Both the position numbers and the translations under genes were made by a program. A model generated the notes under the pieces. That model was not told where the DNA came from, ran no database searches, and saw nothing but the letters and a program-made list of their open reading frames with translations. DNA of 31,888 nucleotides from a virus. The stretch spans positions 1 through 31,888 of IMG/VR virus record IMGVR_UViG_3300020478_000036. One strand, written 5' to 3'. Shown piece after piece: positions 7,174-15,214 of the stretch; position 1 is the first letter of the stretch, and every line of letters starts with the position of its first letter.

Positions 7174-7357
7174 TAACGATCAGTTAGTAAATAATATTAA
7201 AGAAATGATTAACACATTAGAATATGATTCTAGTAGAAGCCCAGGTAAAGCTAAAGTTAATTCGCAAACATTAATTAATTTACATAACTTATTAGAAATT
7301 TATACAAAGAATTCAAAAAAGCCTACACCTAAAAAGGAGGTAAGCAACAATGGATAA
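7160..7357 (+). CDS. Small helical hypothetical protein
   Basis: This 65-aa protein begins 14 bases before the previous stop, with SD AAAGAGGA about 8 bases upstream. It contains a two-helix pattern (LVNNIKEMINTLEY and TLINLHNLLEIYT) and a Lys-rich tail KKPTPKKEV. The tail codons AAGGAGG provide the SD of the scaffold gene, whose start lies inside this ORF. I do not recognise the family; similar small helical proteins often precede scaffolds in podoviruses. Confidence 0.7.
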   Translation: MRQIDNDQLVNNIKEMINTLEYDSSRSPGKAKVNSQTLINLHNLLEIYTKNSKKPTPKKEVSNNG

Positions 7358-8453
7358 TACCGCAGCAATACCAGACTCTACCCCTCGGGATGACTCTGTA
7401 GCTACCGGTGGTCAAACGGAAGAGAAACTGCTGGCTGACATTATTAGTAATTCACAATTTGTGAAGAACGAAGAATCTCTACCCACAGAGCAAGTTCCTA
7501 AGTTAGACCCGGAAGAATCAGATACACAAGACCCAGAATCTGAAGAAGCCGAAAGTGAAGAAGTTGAAGAAGAGACTAATGAAGAAGAAGTAGAAGCTAC
7601 TGAGGAGGATGCCGCTGAAGAAGTCGCTACCCAACCTGAAGTTTTTACAACTGATGATTTAGATCTAGATGCTAAAGTATCCGTTAAGATAGACGGTAAA
7701 GATACTGAAGTTTCTTTTAATGACCTGATTAAAGGTTATTCTACTGAACAATCTCTTTCTAAAAAGGGTCGTGAACTAGGTGATCAGAGGAAAAATCTAG
7801 AGGAAGAATATAATAAAAGACTAGAAGAAGTACGTCAATTAGGTAGTGCTTCAGCTGCTATATTATATTCGGAAGAGCAAGCCCTCTCAAAAAAGTACCA
7901 TGATCTTGAAGCTCAAATTGATGAAGCTAGAAAAGAAAATGATACTTATAAAATGGGTGAGTTGAAAGATGAACGAGAACAAGCTCAACAAGCATACTGG
8001 AAAGCAAGAAATCAAAGAGAGTCTGTTGTAAAGAATATTCAAGCGAATAATCAAAAACAGATAAAAGAAAATTGGGATAAACAAATTAAACATTTTAATG
8101 ATAATATTAATGAGTTGATTCCTGATTATAATGAAAGTACTGCAACATCTATAAGAGAATTCGCTATTAGTGAAGGGATGAAACCCGAAGTTATAGATAT
8201 GATTACTGATCCAGCAATTGTTAAGTTTGTAGATGATTATAGAAGATTAAAGCAAGGTGTTACTAAAGGAACTGTTAAAAGAAAAGCAGTACCTGCTAAA
8301 CGAGTACCTACACGAAAAACTAAATCAGCTAATGAAAAGAAAAATCAAAAGGCTGCTGATTTAAGAACTCGTGCTTTAAGTGCTAACTCATCTAAATCTG
8401 ATCAAGATGCTTTTCTAAAAACTCTAGCCGAAAGATCCCTAAGTAAAGTATAA
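7350..8453 (+). CDS. Capsid scaffolding protein
   Basis: This 367-aa protein has the classic scaffold composition: an acidic Glu/Asp-rich N-terminal region (about residues 25-95), a short domain VSVKIDGKDTEVSFNDLIKG (about 109-128), a long charged coiled coil (about 130-240) and a basic C terminus with Lys/Arg clusters (TKGTVKRKAVPAKRV) that could dock to the capsid protein. It directly precedes the major capsid gene. SD AAGGAGG is at about 7334-7340. It would guide capsid assembly and then leave or be degraded; no protease domain is visible within it. Confidence 0.88.
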   Translation: MDNTAAIPDSTPRDDSVATGGQTEEKLLADIISNSQFVKNEESLPTEQVPKLDPEESDTQDPESEEAESEEVEEETNEEEVEATEEDAAEEVATQPEVFTTDDLDLDAKVSVKIDGKDTEVSFNDLIKGYSTEQSLSKKGRELGDQRKNLEEEYNKRLEEVRQLGSASAAILYSEEQALSKKYHDLEAQIDEARKENDTYKMGELKDEREQAQQAYWKARNQRESVVKNIQANNQKQIKENWDKQIKHFNDNINELIPDYNESTATSIREFAISEGMKPEVIDMITDPAIVKFVDDYRRLKQGVTKGTVKRKAVPAKRVPTRKTKSANEKKNQKAADLRTRALSANSSKSDQDAFLKTLAERSLSKV

Positions 8454-8484
8454 TAACTTATGGAACCTTTGGAGGGTTTAAAAA

Positions 8485-9663
8485 ATGGCGACTACAATCG
8501 GTGTGCGTCACGTAGAAGGACCAGGTGGTCCAGCTCGTGGTACTAGCACAAACGAGACCGTCTCTCAAAGAGAAGATCTCGCTAATTTTATTTCCATGAT
8601 TACAAGAGATGAGACACCATTTCTTGCAGATATTGGAAGTACTAAAGCAACTGCGATTTATCATGAATGGCAGACAGATGAACTAGATACTCCAGGCGAT
8701 TCAAGAATTGCTGAAGGTCAAGACTATGTAGAACCAGCAGGATCTGCACATTCTTTATCACCAGCAGTTGGTGCAAAGTTTGGCTTATCAGGACCAACCA
8801 GAACCAGACTTGGAAACTATACACAGATAAATGGTAAGACTATTGCTGTGTCTGGTACAAGAAGAGCTGTTGATCAAGCAGGTGTTGCAGACGAATATGC
8901 ATACCAGCTTAAGAAGCGTGGAACTGAAATGAGACGTGACCTTGAGTTTGATATGGTTCATGCTCATAATATTTCTGCTGCTGTTGGGGCTCAAGCTAAT
9001 GCTGCTAGATCAGCTGGTGGAGTTTCAGCTTTTGTTAATGGTACAGCAACTTGTAATTATGTAGGTCAATGGGAAGCTCCTTCTCAAGCTACTACTGGTG
9101 CTGGTACTGATAATAATGGTACTGCTATTCCTAGAGCTAGTGTGAATGCTTCATCTTCAGCTGCTCCTAATAGAGGAGCTTTAGCATTAACTGATATTGA
9201 TGCAGTTATGCAGAAGATCTATGAAGAAGGTGGAAAGGCAACTAAGATTATGTTATCACCAAAATTAAGAAGGGATTTCTCCGACTTAATGGTAAGTGAT
9301 ACTGGTGTTAGACGTAATATGGATGCTAACGGTGCGCTAAGGCAATCTGTTGATGTTTATATGTCTGACTTCGGAGATATTATGGTTGTACCAAACTATA
9401 TTATGGGATTAACTAATAACCATGCTGCTATACTTGGTGATGGTCATGCATCAACTAAGTTTACTAGTAGTGGTATTCCAAATCTAGCGGACTTTGCTGC
9501 ATATATTTATGACCCAATGTGGTTTAATATTGCTACGCTAAGACCTCTACAAGAAGTAGATGTTGGACAGAAAGGTGACTCAACTGTCGGTATGATGGTA
9601 GAAGAGTGTACTCTTGAAGTTAGAAATCCAAAAGGTTGCGGAGCAATCTACGGTCTTAACTAA
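8485..9663 (+). CDS. Major capsid protein, SU10-type HK97 fold
   Basis: This 392-aa protein matches the SU10/DUF5309 group of HK97-fold capsid proteins: near residues 33-67 it reads NFISMITRDETPFLADIG and ATAIYHEWQTDEL, both typical of that family, followed by TRTRLGNYTQI and GTEMRRDLEFDM. The end contains DPMWFNIATLRPLQEVDVG and a Gly-rich tail. A strong SD (GGAGGG at about 8470) is consistent with high expression. The gene is followed immediately by an intrinsic terminator, as expected for the most abundant virion protein. GC is slightly higher than in the neighbours. Confidence 0.93.
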   Translation: MATTIGVRHVEGPGGPARGTSTNETVSQREDLANFISMITRDETPFLADIGSTKATAIYHEWQTDELDTPGDSRIAEGQDYVEPAGSAHSLSPAVGAKFGLSGPTRTRLGNYTQINGKTIAVSGTRRAVDQAGVADEYAYQLKKRGTEMRRDLEFDMVHAHNISAAVGAQANAARSAGGVSAFVNGTATCNYVGQWEAPSQATTGAGTDNNGTAIPRASVNASSSAAPNRGALALTDIDAVMQKIYEEGGKATKIMLSPKLRRDFSDLMVSDTGVRRNMDANGALRQSVDVYMSDFGDIMVVPNYIMGLTNNHAAILGDGHASTKFTSSGIPNLADFAAYIYDPMWFNIATLRPLQEVDVGQKGDSTVGMMVEECTLEVRNPKGCGAIYGLN

Positions 9664-9670
9664 AGATCTT

Positions 9671-9703
9671 AAGGGAAGGTTAAAATTAATCTTCCCTTTT
9701 TTT
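9671..9703 (+). terminator. Intrinsic terminator after major capsid gene
   Basis: AAGGGAAG (9671-9678) pairs perfectly with CTTCCCTT (9691-9698), and the inner GTTAA/TTAAT extends the stem. Seven T residues follow (9697-9703). It lies 8 bases after the capsid stop codon, and the next gene's SD (AGGGAGA) begins within 5 bases of the T-run, so no new promoter fits between. Downstream genes therefore depend on read-through or on internal promoters. Confidence 0.92.
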
Positions 9704-9717
9704 ACAGGGAGAATGTA

Positions 9718-10068
9718 ATGCCAAAAAAGAAAAAAGACAAATATCAGGAATTAATGTTAAAAGGTCTAAAAGATCTTCAGATTAAACTCGGATCGGGCGC
9801 AGGACCTACCATACCTACTAACCCATTAAAAAATCGAAAGTATACAGTTGATAAATCAGGTCATGTACAATTTCAAAACTCAGGTGGCAAAATATATAGA
9901 CCTATATTAAAAGTTAATAAAGAAGGTAAAATTGTAGACTCTGGTAAAATTAGACAACCTGATGGTACTGTAAAAATTAATCCTAAAACTTATAAATTTA
10001 AAAACTCAGGTGGCAAGATTTCTAAATACTATGCCGGCGGTGGAAACGTAATAACTGGGAGAGACTAA
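9718..10068 (+). CDS. Small basic protein 1 with shared C-terminal TGRD tag
   Basis: This 116-aa protein has a very basic start (MPKKKKDKYQELML) and ends with the tag GGKISKYYAGGGNVITGRD (residues 98-116). A second SGGKI occurs internally (about residue 57), within a beta-like repeat region (QPDGTVKINPKTYKFKNSGG). The next two genes end in close variants of the same tag while their N-terminal parts differ. SD AGGGAGA follows the terminator. The final codons contain GGGAGAGA, the SD of the next gene, and the stop overlaps its start (TAATG). It may be an internal-head or capsid-targeted protein; the function is unknown. Confidence 0.8.
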   Translation: MPKKKKDKYQELMLKGLKDLQIKLGSGAGPTIPTNPLKNRKYTVDKSGHVQFQNSGGKIYRPILKVNKEGKIVDSGKIRQPDGTVKINPKTYKFKNSGGKISKYYAGGGNVITGRD

Positions 10069-10313
10069 TGCCAATTAAAATAGTACCAAAAAATAAAAAG
10101 AAATCAAAATCAGCTAAGCTAGCTGAAAAAAGTTTTAGTGAAACATATAAAGAAAGAATGCCAAGTGGTACTCCTTCACTTTCTGAAGCTATATTAGCCG
10201 GTGGTAAAATGGCTTGGAGAAAAGGTAAACATGCTTTAGGTTATAATAAAGGTGGAAAAGTTTCTAAGAACTGGTCATCATGTGGAGCTAACATAATAAC
10301 TGGGAGAGACTAG
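10068..10313 (+). CDS. Small basic protein 2 with shared C-terminal TGRD tag
   Basis: This 81-aa protein starts with a Lys-rich stretch (MPIKIVPKNKKKSKSAK), has a helical middle (ERMPSGTPSLSEAILAGGK) and ends GGKVSKNWSSCGANIITGRD, the shared tag with one extra residue. Its start codon overlaps the preceding stop, and the SD is carried by the preceding gene's TGRD codons. Its own TGRD codons (ACTGGGAGAGAC) serve the next gene. The net charge is strongly positive, suggesting nucleic-acid or acidic-scaffold contact. Confidence 0.8.
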   Translation: MPIKIVPKNKKKSKSAKLAEKSFSETYKERMPSGTPSLSEAILAGGKMAWRKGKHALGYNKGGKVSKNWSSCGANIITGRD

Positions 10314-10314
10314 T

Positions 10315-10539
10315 ATGAAAAATTCTGTTTTAAGTAAAATAGCTCCACAACATAAAAGACCACCTAAGATTAAAAAAGGTCCCCTTGATGATGGTTTAGG
10401 TCATGGATGGTTTGGAACTTTATATCGCGCAAATAAACATAATAGACGTAAAAAGATTGCACCAATTACTAGACAAAAAGGTGGAAAGATTTCTAAGTAC
10501 TACTCTGATGGTGGTAATGTAATAACTGGAAGAGACTAA
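10315..10539 (+). CDS. Small basic protein 3 with shared C-terminal TGRD tag
   Basis: This 74-aa basic protein (KHKRPPKIKKGPL-like N-terminal half, GLGHGWFGTLYRANKHNRRKK middle) ends GGKISKYYSDGGNVITGRD, almost identical to the first copy. Here the Gly codon is GGA instead of GGG and the next gene has its own SD (CGGGAGGG) downstream of the stop, so the tag is kept without an SD role. That argues for selection on the peptide. Confidence 0.8.
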   Translation: MKNSVLSKIAPQHKRPPKIKKGPLDDGLGHGWFGTLYRANKHNRRKKIAPITRQKGGKISKYYSDGGNVITGRD

Positions 10540-10556
10540 CATAACGGGAGGGAACA

Positions 10557-10802
10557 ATGTACGTTATAAAAGCGGCAAACGGTAATATATATCCAGTAGA
10601 AAAGTGTGTCTACAGAATAGGAGCAGCAACAGGCGGTGGTTATAAATTAACTCATTTATCACTTATAACTGTTACTGAATCAGCAGGTGCTGAACCAAAT
10701 CCTGGATTAACTGATAATCCAGCAGCAGCAACAGCTGGAGACTTACTAGGTTATATAGGTAAATCAGGTAGATTTATTGCTATAACAGAACCTGCTACGT
10801 AA
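10557..10802 (+). CDS. Small hypothetical structural protein
   Basis: This 81-aa protein is beta-rich and nearly uncharged, with IKAANGNIYPVEKCVYRIG at the start, GGGYKLTHLSLITVTE in the middle and YIGKSGRFIAITEPA at the end. SD GGGAGGG is 6 bases upstream. The composition fits a small head or tail surface protein. No family is recognised. Confidence 0.7.
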   Translation: MYVIKAANGNIYPVEKCVYRIGAATGGGYKLTHLSLITVTESAGAEPNPGLTDNPAAATAGDLLGYIGKSGRFIAITEPAT

Positions 10803-10814
10803 AAGGAGTAGGGG

Positions 10815-11159
10815 ATGTCGAAACAATATGAATTTAATTTTGAGAGTGCAACAGTAAAGCCTAAAGAAAATATTAAAGCTAAATTTGATTTGCAGTCCGG
10901 TAGTTGGGCTGCAGAGCAAGATGTTACACATTTTAAAAAACATATCGATAATGAAAAACAAAGACAAGAATATTTTGGTCTTAATAAAAGTAGTGGTTAT
11001 AGAAAGATGGCAACTATCCCAGATATTATTGCAATAGCAATTAAAGAAAAATATGGGATAGATTTACATGATCCTACATTTATGCATGATATAGATAAGA
11101 AGGCAAAGTTTAAACAGATATTAACAACTGAATATCCACATCTTATGTATAGTACTTAA
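10815..11159 (+). CDS. Hypothetical protein, candidate head-completion factor
   Basis: This 114-aa soluble, charged protein has an N-terminal beta-like segment (QYEFNFESATVKPKENI) and a helical C-terminal half with KMATIPDIIAIAIKEKYGID and KFKQILTTEYPHLMYST. Proteins of this size and style are common between capsid and adaptor genes in podoviruses and often bind the portal-adaptor region; here that is inference. SD AAAGGAGTAGGGG precedes the ATG. Confidence 0.72.
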   Translation: MSKQYEFNFESATVKPKENIKAKFDLQSGSWAAEQDVTHFKKHIDNEKQRQEYFGLNKSSGYRKMATIPDIIAIAIKEKYGIDLHDPTFMHDIDKKAKFKQILTTEYPHLMYST

Positions 11160-11171
11160 AGGGAGATTATA

Positions 11172-12245
11172 ATGGCTTTAACATATACGGAGCTAACGAC
11201 TTTAGTTAGGACTTGGTGTAATAGGGATGAAGAAGTAGTTTCTGATAGTGTTATACAAGATGCTTTACAATATGCAGCAGATAAAACTTATAGAACTTTA
11301 AGGGTTCCTCCTTTAGAGAATGTAGCGGTTTTTGTTAATACTGATAGTGAATTAGATAATGCAACAGTAGCAGCTACAAATATTAATCCAAGTAAAACTG
11401 AAATACAAGTACCTCAAGATTTAGTAGAAATTATTGCAATAAAAGAAACTGATTCAGCTGGTAATACAATAAGAGTATTTAATGAAAAGTTAGATGTAAG
11501 AACTTTTAATGATCCATTTGCAGAACGTTATACTAATAATAACTATTTTACTAGAGAAAGAAATGTTATATTTTTAAGTCCTGGATTTGGTTATTCTAAT
11601 TTAGGAACGGCAGCAAATATAGAAGTATATTATTATAGAAGACTTCCTGCATTAAATGCAAAGTATGCAGTTACAGAACTTAATTATGCTGCAGGATTAT
11701 TAACAACTTCAGGTGGGACTACCCCTTTATATTTTGTTAATGGAAATACAACGACGGCTTATGAAACTTTAGCTAAAGCTGAAACTGCTGATACAGGAAA
11801 AGTTACAGCTAAGGTAAATGGTGCAGTAAGTAACTCAACAGCTTTAACTAATGATACACGATCAGGTACTGTTGTTAATGGAATGCAAATATCTGGAACA
11901 GGAATTAGTGGTGTACCTACAGTATCAAATGCTTCTAATCAAAATAGTATTGTTATGTCCGCAGCACAAACAATTGCTGATGATGTTGATTTAATATTTT
12001 CTAATACAAATACTGCAAACTATATAGGTATAGATGTACCACATTGGTTAAGAGATGAAAATGAACGAATATTGGTTTACGGAGCATTGGCTCAAATATA
12101 TGCATTTACCCAAGATGATATTCAAGCGGCTAAGTTTGATAAATTATTTTACTCGGAAATAGCAGAACTAAATACAGCTGATAGACAAAGACAAGCATCA
12201 GGTGGTAATGTACAAATGAATTTTAACGGAAGAGGTATGATATGA
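11172..12245 (+). CDS. Head-to-tail adaptor protein (gp4/gp11-like) with inserted domain
   Basis: This 357-aa protein begins with the helical pattern typical of podovirus adaptors (YTELTTLVRTWCNRDE, VIQDALQYAADKTYRTLRVPPL, residues 4-48), continues through a beta region (PQDLVEIIAIKE, about 81-92) and YYYRRLPALN, and resumes near residue 285 with PHWLRDENERILVYGALAQI and a final helix. Between about 176 and 280 lies a Thr/Ser/Asn-rich beta insertion containing GMQISGTGISGVPTVS, a motif repeated in many phage surface proteins, so this copy likely carries a decoration domain. It would dock on the portal ring and hold the nozzle. SD AAGGGAGA supports the start. Confidence 0.82.
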   Translation: MALTYTELTTLVRTWCNRDEEVVSDSVIQDALQYAADKTYRTLRVPPLENVAVFVNTDSELDNATVAATNINPSKTEIQVPQDLVEIIAIKETDSAGNTIRVFNEKLDVRTFNDPFAERYTNNNYFTRERNVIFLSPGFGYSNLGTAANIEVYYYRRLPALNAKYAVTELNYAAGLLTTSGGTTPLYFVNGNTTTAYETLAKAETADTGKVTAKVNGAVSNSTALTNDTRSGTVVNGMQISGTGISGVPTVSNASNQNSIVMSAAQTIADDVDLIFSNTNTANYIGIDVPHWLRDENERILVYGALAQIYAFTQDDIQAAKFDKLFYSEIAELNTADRQRQASGGNVQMNFNGRGMI

Positions 12246-13366
12246 CAACTCCAGCAAGACCTGGGAAATTTACAGGAGCTACAGATACTGCCTCAGCAGG
12301 TAGTTATTTTGGAACAACACTACTTAGTGGAATATCAGACTTAGTTGCAGCTGATGTATCTTCTGCACAAACTTCAGCTACTAATGCAGCTACTAGTGAA
12401 ACTAATGCATCAACAAGTGCAACAACAGCAAGTACTCATGCAACAACGGCACAAAAGTTTGCTACTAATCCACATAATACACAATTTACTCATGATTCTA
12501 GTAACTACTATTCAGCATTACATTATGCTACTGAAGTATCGAATCAAACTACTTTAGCAACAACTGCAAGGACTGATGCACAAAAGTTTGCTACTAATGC
12601 TGCTAACTCTGCTTTTACATATAGTGGAAGTAGTTATTATTCAGCATTACACTATTCAGCAGCAGCAAGTACTTCTGCAACTGCAGCCGCTAGTAGTGCG
12701 ACTACTGCAGCAGGTCATGTTACTAGTGCAACTACTCAAGCAAATAATGCAGCTACAAGTGCGACTGCAGCTGGTAACAGTGCAAGTACTGCAAGTAGTC
12801 ATGCGACTACTGCAAGTGATAAAGCAACCCTTGCAACTAACTGGGCTACTAAGACAAATGGTGAACCAGAAACTGGTCAAGGTTATTCTGCTAAAGCTTG
12901 GGCTATAGGTGGTACAGGTGTAGATCATGCTTCAGGTGCTGGTAATGCTAAAGACTGGGCAATCGAAACAACAACAACTGCAGATAATACAGAGTATAGT
13001 GCTAAAGAATATGCAATAGGAACTCAATCAGGTCAAAGTGCTGGATCAGCTAAACAATGGGCTATTGGTGGTGGTTCTGGATTTACTACAAGTACAGCAG
13101 TGGCTGGAGGTTTATATTCAGCTAAGTATTATGCAGAACAAGCAGCAGCTTCAGCAGATAGTTTTGATGATGTTTATCTTGGTCCAAAGAGTTCTGATCC
13201 TACACAAGATAATGATGGAGATGCTTTAACATCTGGAGATTTATATTATAATACTGGAAGTAGTGAATTAAAGGTTTATAGTGGATCAGCTTGGGAAACT
13301 GCAGCAGTAAGTACATCAGGATTGCCAACTGCAGGTTTTACAATCGCAATGGCAATAGCCTTATAG
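12242..13366 (+). CDS. Tail fibre protein with Ala/Ser/Thr coiled-coil repeats
   Basis: This 374-aa protein overlaps the adaptor stop by four bases (ATGA). After a short N-terminal segment it has long Ala/Ser/Thr-rich stretches interrupted by two repeats of AQKFATN followed by YYSALHY (about residues 75-100 and 118-143), then a series of AKxWAIG / SAKEYA / AKYYAEQ units (about 215-300), then FDDVYLGPKSSDPTQDNDG and YYNTGSSELKVYSGSAWE near the end. This module order is typical of trimeric marine-phage side fibres. The low-complexity codon pattern makes long open frames in other phases; these are shadows. It is likely the main fibre shaft, linking tail to the mini-fibre modules downstream. Confidence 0.85.
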   Translation: MTTPARPGKFTGATDTASAGSYFGTTLLSGISDLVAADVSSAQTSATNAATSETNASTSATTASTHATTAQKFATNPHNTQFTHDSSNYYSALHYATEVSNQTTLATTARTDAQKFATNAANSAFTYSGSSYYSALHYSAAASTSATAAASSATTAAGHVTSATTQANNAATSATAAGNSASTASSHATTASDKATLATNWATKTNGEPETGQGYSAKAWAIGGTGVDHASGAGNAKDWAIETTTTADNTEYSAKEYAIGTQSGQSAGSAKQWAIGGGSGFTTSTAVAGGLYSAKYYAEQAAASADSFDDVYLGPKSSDPTQDNDGDALTSGDLYYNTGSSELKVYSGSAWETAAVSTSGLPTAGFTIAMAIAL

Positions 13367-13376
13367 GGAGAAAGGA

Positions 13377-13748
13377 ATGGCACAAAATTTTAGAAGGTAT
13401 GCATTAAGAAGTATAGGTACAACAGCAGCAGATGCTCCTGATGGTACTGATTTTAATTCATATGATACAATAATAGGAATACATTTAGCAAATAGAACAA
13501 CTAATACAATTAATGCTACTGTATTTATCACAGACTATAATGACGATGCAGATGATGATCCAACAAATAATGCTGCTAATACGTACTACTTATTAAAAGA
13601 TGCACCTATACCAGCAGGATCTGCATTACAAGTAATGGATGGTGGAGCTAAGATCGTTGTTCAAGATGGTGATCGATTATGGATTCAATCTGATACAGCA
13701 AGTTCATTAGACGCATGGGTTTCTGTTGTAGATGCAATAAGTACATAG
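13377..13748 (+). CDS. Fibre-associated virion protein
   Basis: This 123-aa beta-rich protein (FRRYALRSIGTTAADAP at the start, YYLLKDAPIPAGSALQVMDG and KIVVQDGDRLWIQSDTA later, ending VSVVDAIST) belongs to a type I recall beside fibre genes in many marine podoviruses and myoviruses. It probably forms a small beta-sandwich attached to the fibre or tail. SD GGGAGAAAGG precedes the ATG, and it is the first small gene after the shaft protein. Confidence 0.75.
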   Translation: MAQNFRRYALRSIGTTAADAPDGTDFNSYDTIIGIHLANRTTNTINATVFITDYNDDADDDPTNNAANTYYLLKDAPIPAGSALQVMDGGAKIVVQDGDRLWIQSDTASSLDAWVSVVDAIST

Positions 13749-13757
13749 GAGAGTTAA

Positions 13758-14258
13758 ATGGGATATGTAGGAAATCGAGCAAGTAGTTCCTTTAATAGTA
13801 TGACTAAACAAGATCTTACAGGTGCTAGTGGTAGTTCATTAACTTTATCAAATGTAGTAGCTAATGAAAATGAAATAGAATTATTTATTAATCATGTTAG
13901 ACAAGAACCAACAACATCTTATACAGCAAGTGGAACTACTGTTACATTGCAAGGTTATTCTGTAGCAGCAACTGATGATATATATGTAATATATGCAGGT
14001 AAAGGTCAACAAACTACAGTAACACCAGATGGCTCTGTAACAAGTGCTAAGCTAGGTAGTGGCGTTGTACATGGTTTAGGAATATTTAAAGGTGATACCT
14101 CACAAGACTTAGGTGCTATTATAAGAGTACATGAAAATGAATTAAATTCAAATGTAACTATTGATGCTAATACAAATGGAATAGCAAGTGGACCATTGAC
14201 AATAGCTAGTGGTGTTACATTAACTATAACTAGTGGAGGAGCATTGTCAATCGTATGA
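13758..14258 (+). CDS. Mini-fibre module with 'GVTLT..SGG.L.IV' C terminus
   Basis: This 166-aa protein is beta-rich (LTGASGSSLTLSNVVANE, SVTSAKLGSGVVH) and ends NGIASGPLTIASG followed by VTLTITSGGALSIV, a parallel-beta-like tip shared with the genes at 16140 and 18526. All three are followed at once by a gene with an MS(S/T)-x-L type start. Its last codons contain GGAGGAG (SD), and the stop overlaps the next ATG (ATGA). It would be a fibre or adhesin component; the receptor is unknown. Confidence 0.8.
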   Translation: MGYVGNRASSSFNSMTKQDLTGASGSSLTLSNVVANENEIELFINHVRQEPTTSYTASGTTVTLQGYSVAATDDIYVIYAGKGQQTTVTPDGSVTSAKLGSGVVHGLGIFKGDTSQDLGAIIRVHENELNSNVTIDANTNGIASGPLTIASGVTLTITSGGALSIV

Positions 14259-14902
14259 GTACATTAAAAGTTAATACAATACAAGATACAGCTACTAATA
14301 ATGCTATGACTATTAGTGGTGGTGTTGTTACATTTCCTAATAAACCATCAGGAACAACTTCATTAGAGTTAATTGCTAGTGATACCACAGGTGGTAGTGG
14401 TGCAACTATTGAATTTGATTTATCTACAAATACTAAATACTTTTCACAAAAATTAATAATTTGGGGAGTATACAGAACTGATGGTTCTGATGGTGATCTT
14501 TATGGGTCAGCAAGAAATGATGCTGATAACTCTTATATTGGTAGTGGATATTATACCAGTGTAGTTGGTTATCATTCCCAAGGTAGTGGTGGCAGAACTA
14601 ATTCAAATGCAGGTGATTGGAATGCAACTTATTTCAGAATTGGTGGTTACAATATTGGAGACAGTGCAGAACATGAAGATAATGTATGGGAATTTGATTT
14701 TTATAATTCTATAGGTACTACAAAAAGAATGTCTTACATCGGAAGAAGAATTGGACACAGTTCTGATGCTACACTTGCAGTAGAAACTTTTGGTGGAAGA
14801 TTATTACATACTGCTCAAATTGATAGATTTAAATTAGAAAATGGTTCTGGTGCAACTACAGGTTACGCAGGCTATCAGCTTTACGGATTATTAAAAGCAT
14901 AA
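14255..14902 (+). CDS. Mini-fibre protein, MSTLKV-type N terminus, jelly-roll-like
   Basis: This 215-aa protein is the longest module of the array. It begins MSTLKVNTIQDTATNNAM, the short connector found on most members of the array, followed by a Gly/Ser/Asp-rich beta domain (TTSLELIASDTTGGSG, FSQKLIIWGVYRTDG) and ends AGYQLYGLLKA, the end strand typical of beta-jelly-roll phage tip proteins. It starts in an ATGA overlap. The domain after the connector differs from that of the tandem family at 15215-17666, as expected for exchangeable receptor-binding tips. Confidence 0.8.
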   Translation: MSTLKVNTIQDTATNNAMTISGGVVTFPNKPSGTTSLELIASDTTGGSGATIEFDLSTNTKYFSQKLIIWGVYRTDGSDGDLYGSARNDADNSYIGSGYYTSVVGYHSQGSGGRTNSNAGDWNATYFRIGGYNIGDSAEHEDNVWEFDFYNSIGTTKRMSYIGRRIGHSSDATLAVETFGGRLLHTAQIDRFKLENGSGATTGYAGYQLYGLLKA

Positions 14903-14917
14903 ATAAAGGAGATAGGT

Positions 14918-15211
14918 ATGCCAAGATTTAAAATGGTAAATGGAGAAAGAATCCAGCTTACATCAGAAGAAGAAAAAGAAGTAGATGCGAAGATAAAGGC
15001 ATGGGCTGATGGAGCTCCTTCTCGTAGAATGTCTGCCTTAAGAGAAAAACGAAATAGATTATTAGCAGAAACAGATTGGATGGCTAATTCAGATGTAACG
15101 ATGAGTGCCGATTGGAAGACATATAGACAAGAACTTAGAGATATTACAAAACAAACACCAACTGATGATGACCTTAGTAATATTAAATTTCCAGCTAAAC
15201 CTAAGGAGTAG
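14918..15211 (+). CDS. Tail-fibre assembly chaperone-like protein
   Basis: This 97-aa charged helical protein carries RNRLLAETDWMANSDVTMS and DWKTYRQELRDITKQTP (about residues 45-82), the hallmark of the phage tail assembly chaperone family (Phage_tail_APC type), in which 'LLAETDW...YRQALRDIT' is conserved. Such proteins help fibre tips trimerise. It has its own SD (AAAGGAGA) and lies among mini-fibre genes, as chaperones usually do. The N-terminal 45 residues (MPRFKMVNGERIQLTSEEE) are a short beta-like start plus a charged helix. Confidence 0.88.
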   Translation: MPRFKMVNGERIQLTSEEEKEVDAKIKAWADGAPSRRMSALREKRNRLLAETDWMANSDVTMSADWKTYRQELRDITKQTPTDDDLSNIKFPAKPKE

Positions 15212-15214
15212 ATA

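Noticed and set aside
8458-8994. Minus-strand ORFs opposite the capsid gene and others throughout
   Set aside because: All lie opposite strong + strand genes, lack SDs and have atypical composition; they are shadows.
12345-12908. Open frames in another phase of the fibre gene, Leu/Gln-rich
   Set aside because: They arise from the repeated GCA/ACT codons of the Ala/Thr-rich fibre; no SD and biased composition unlike any neighbour.
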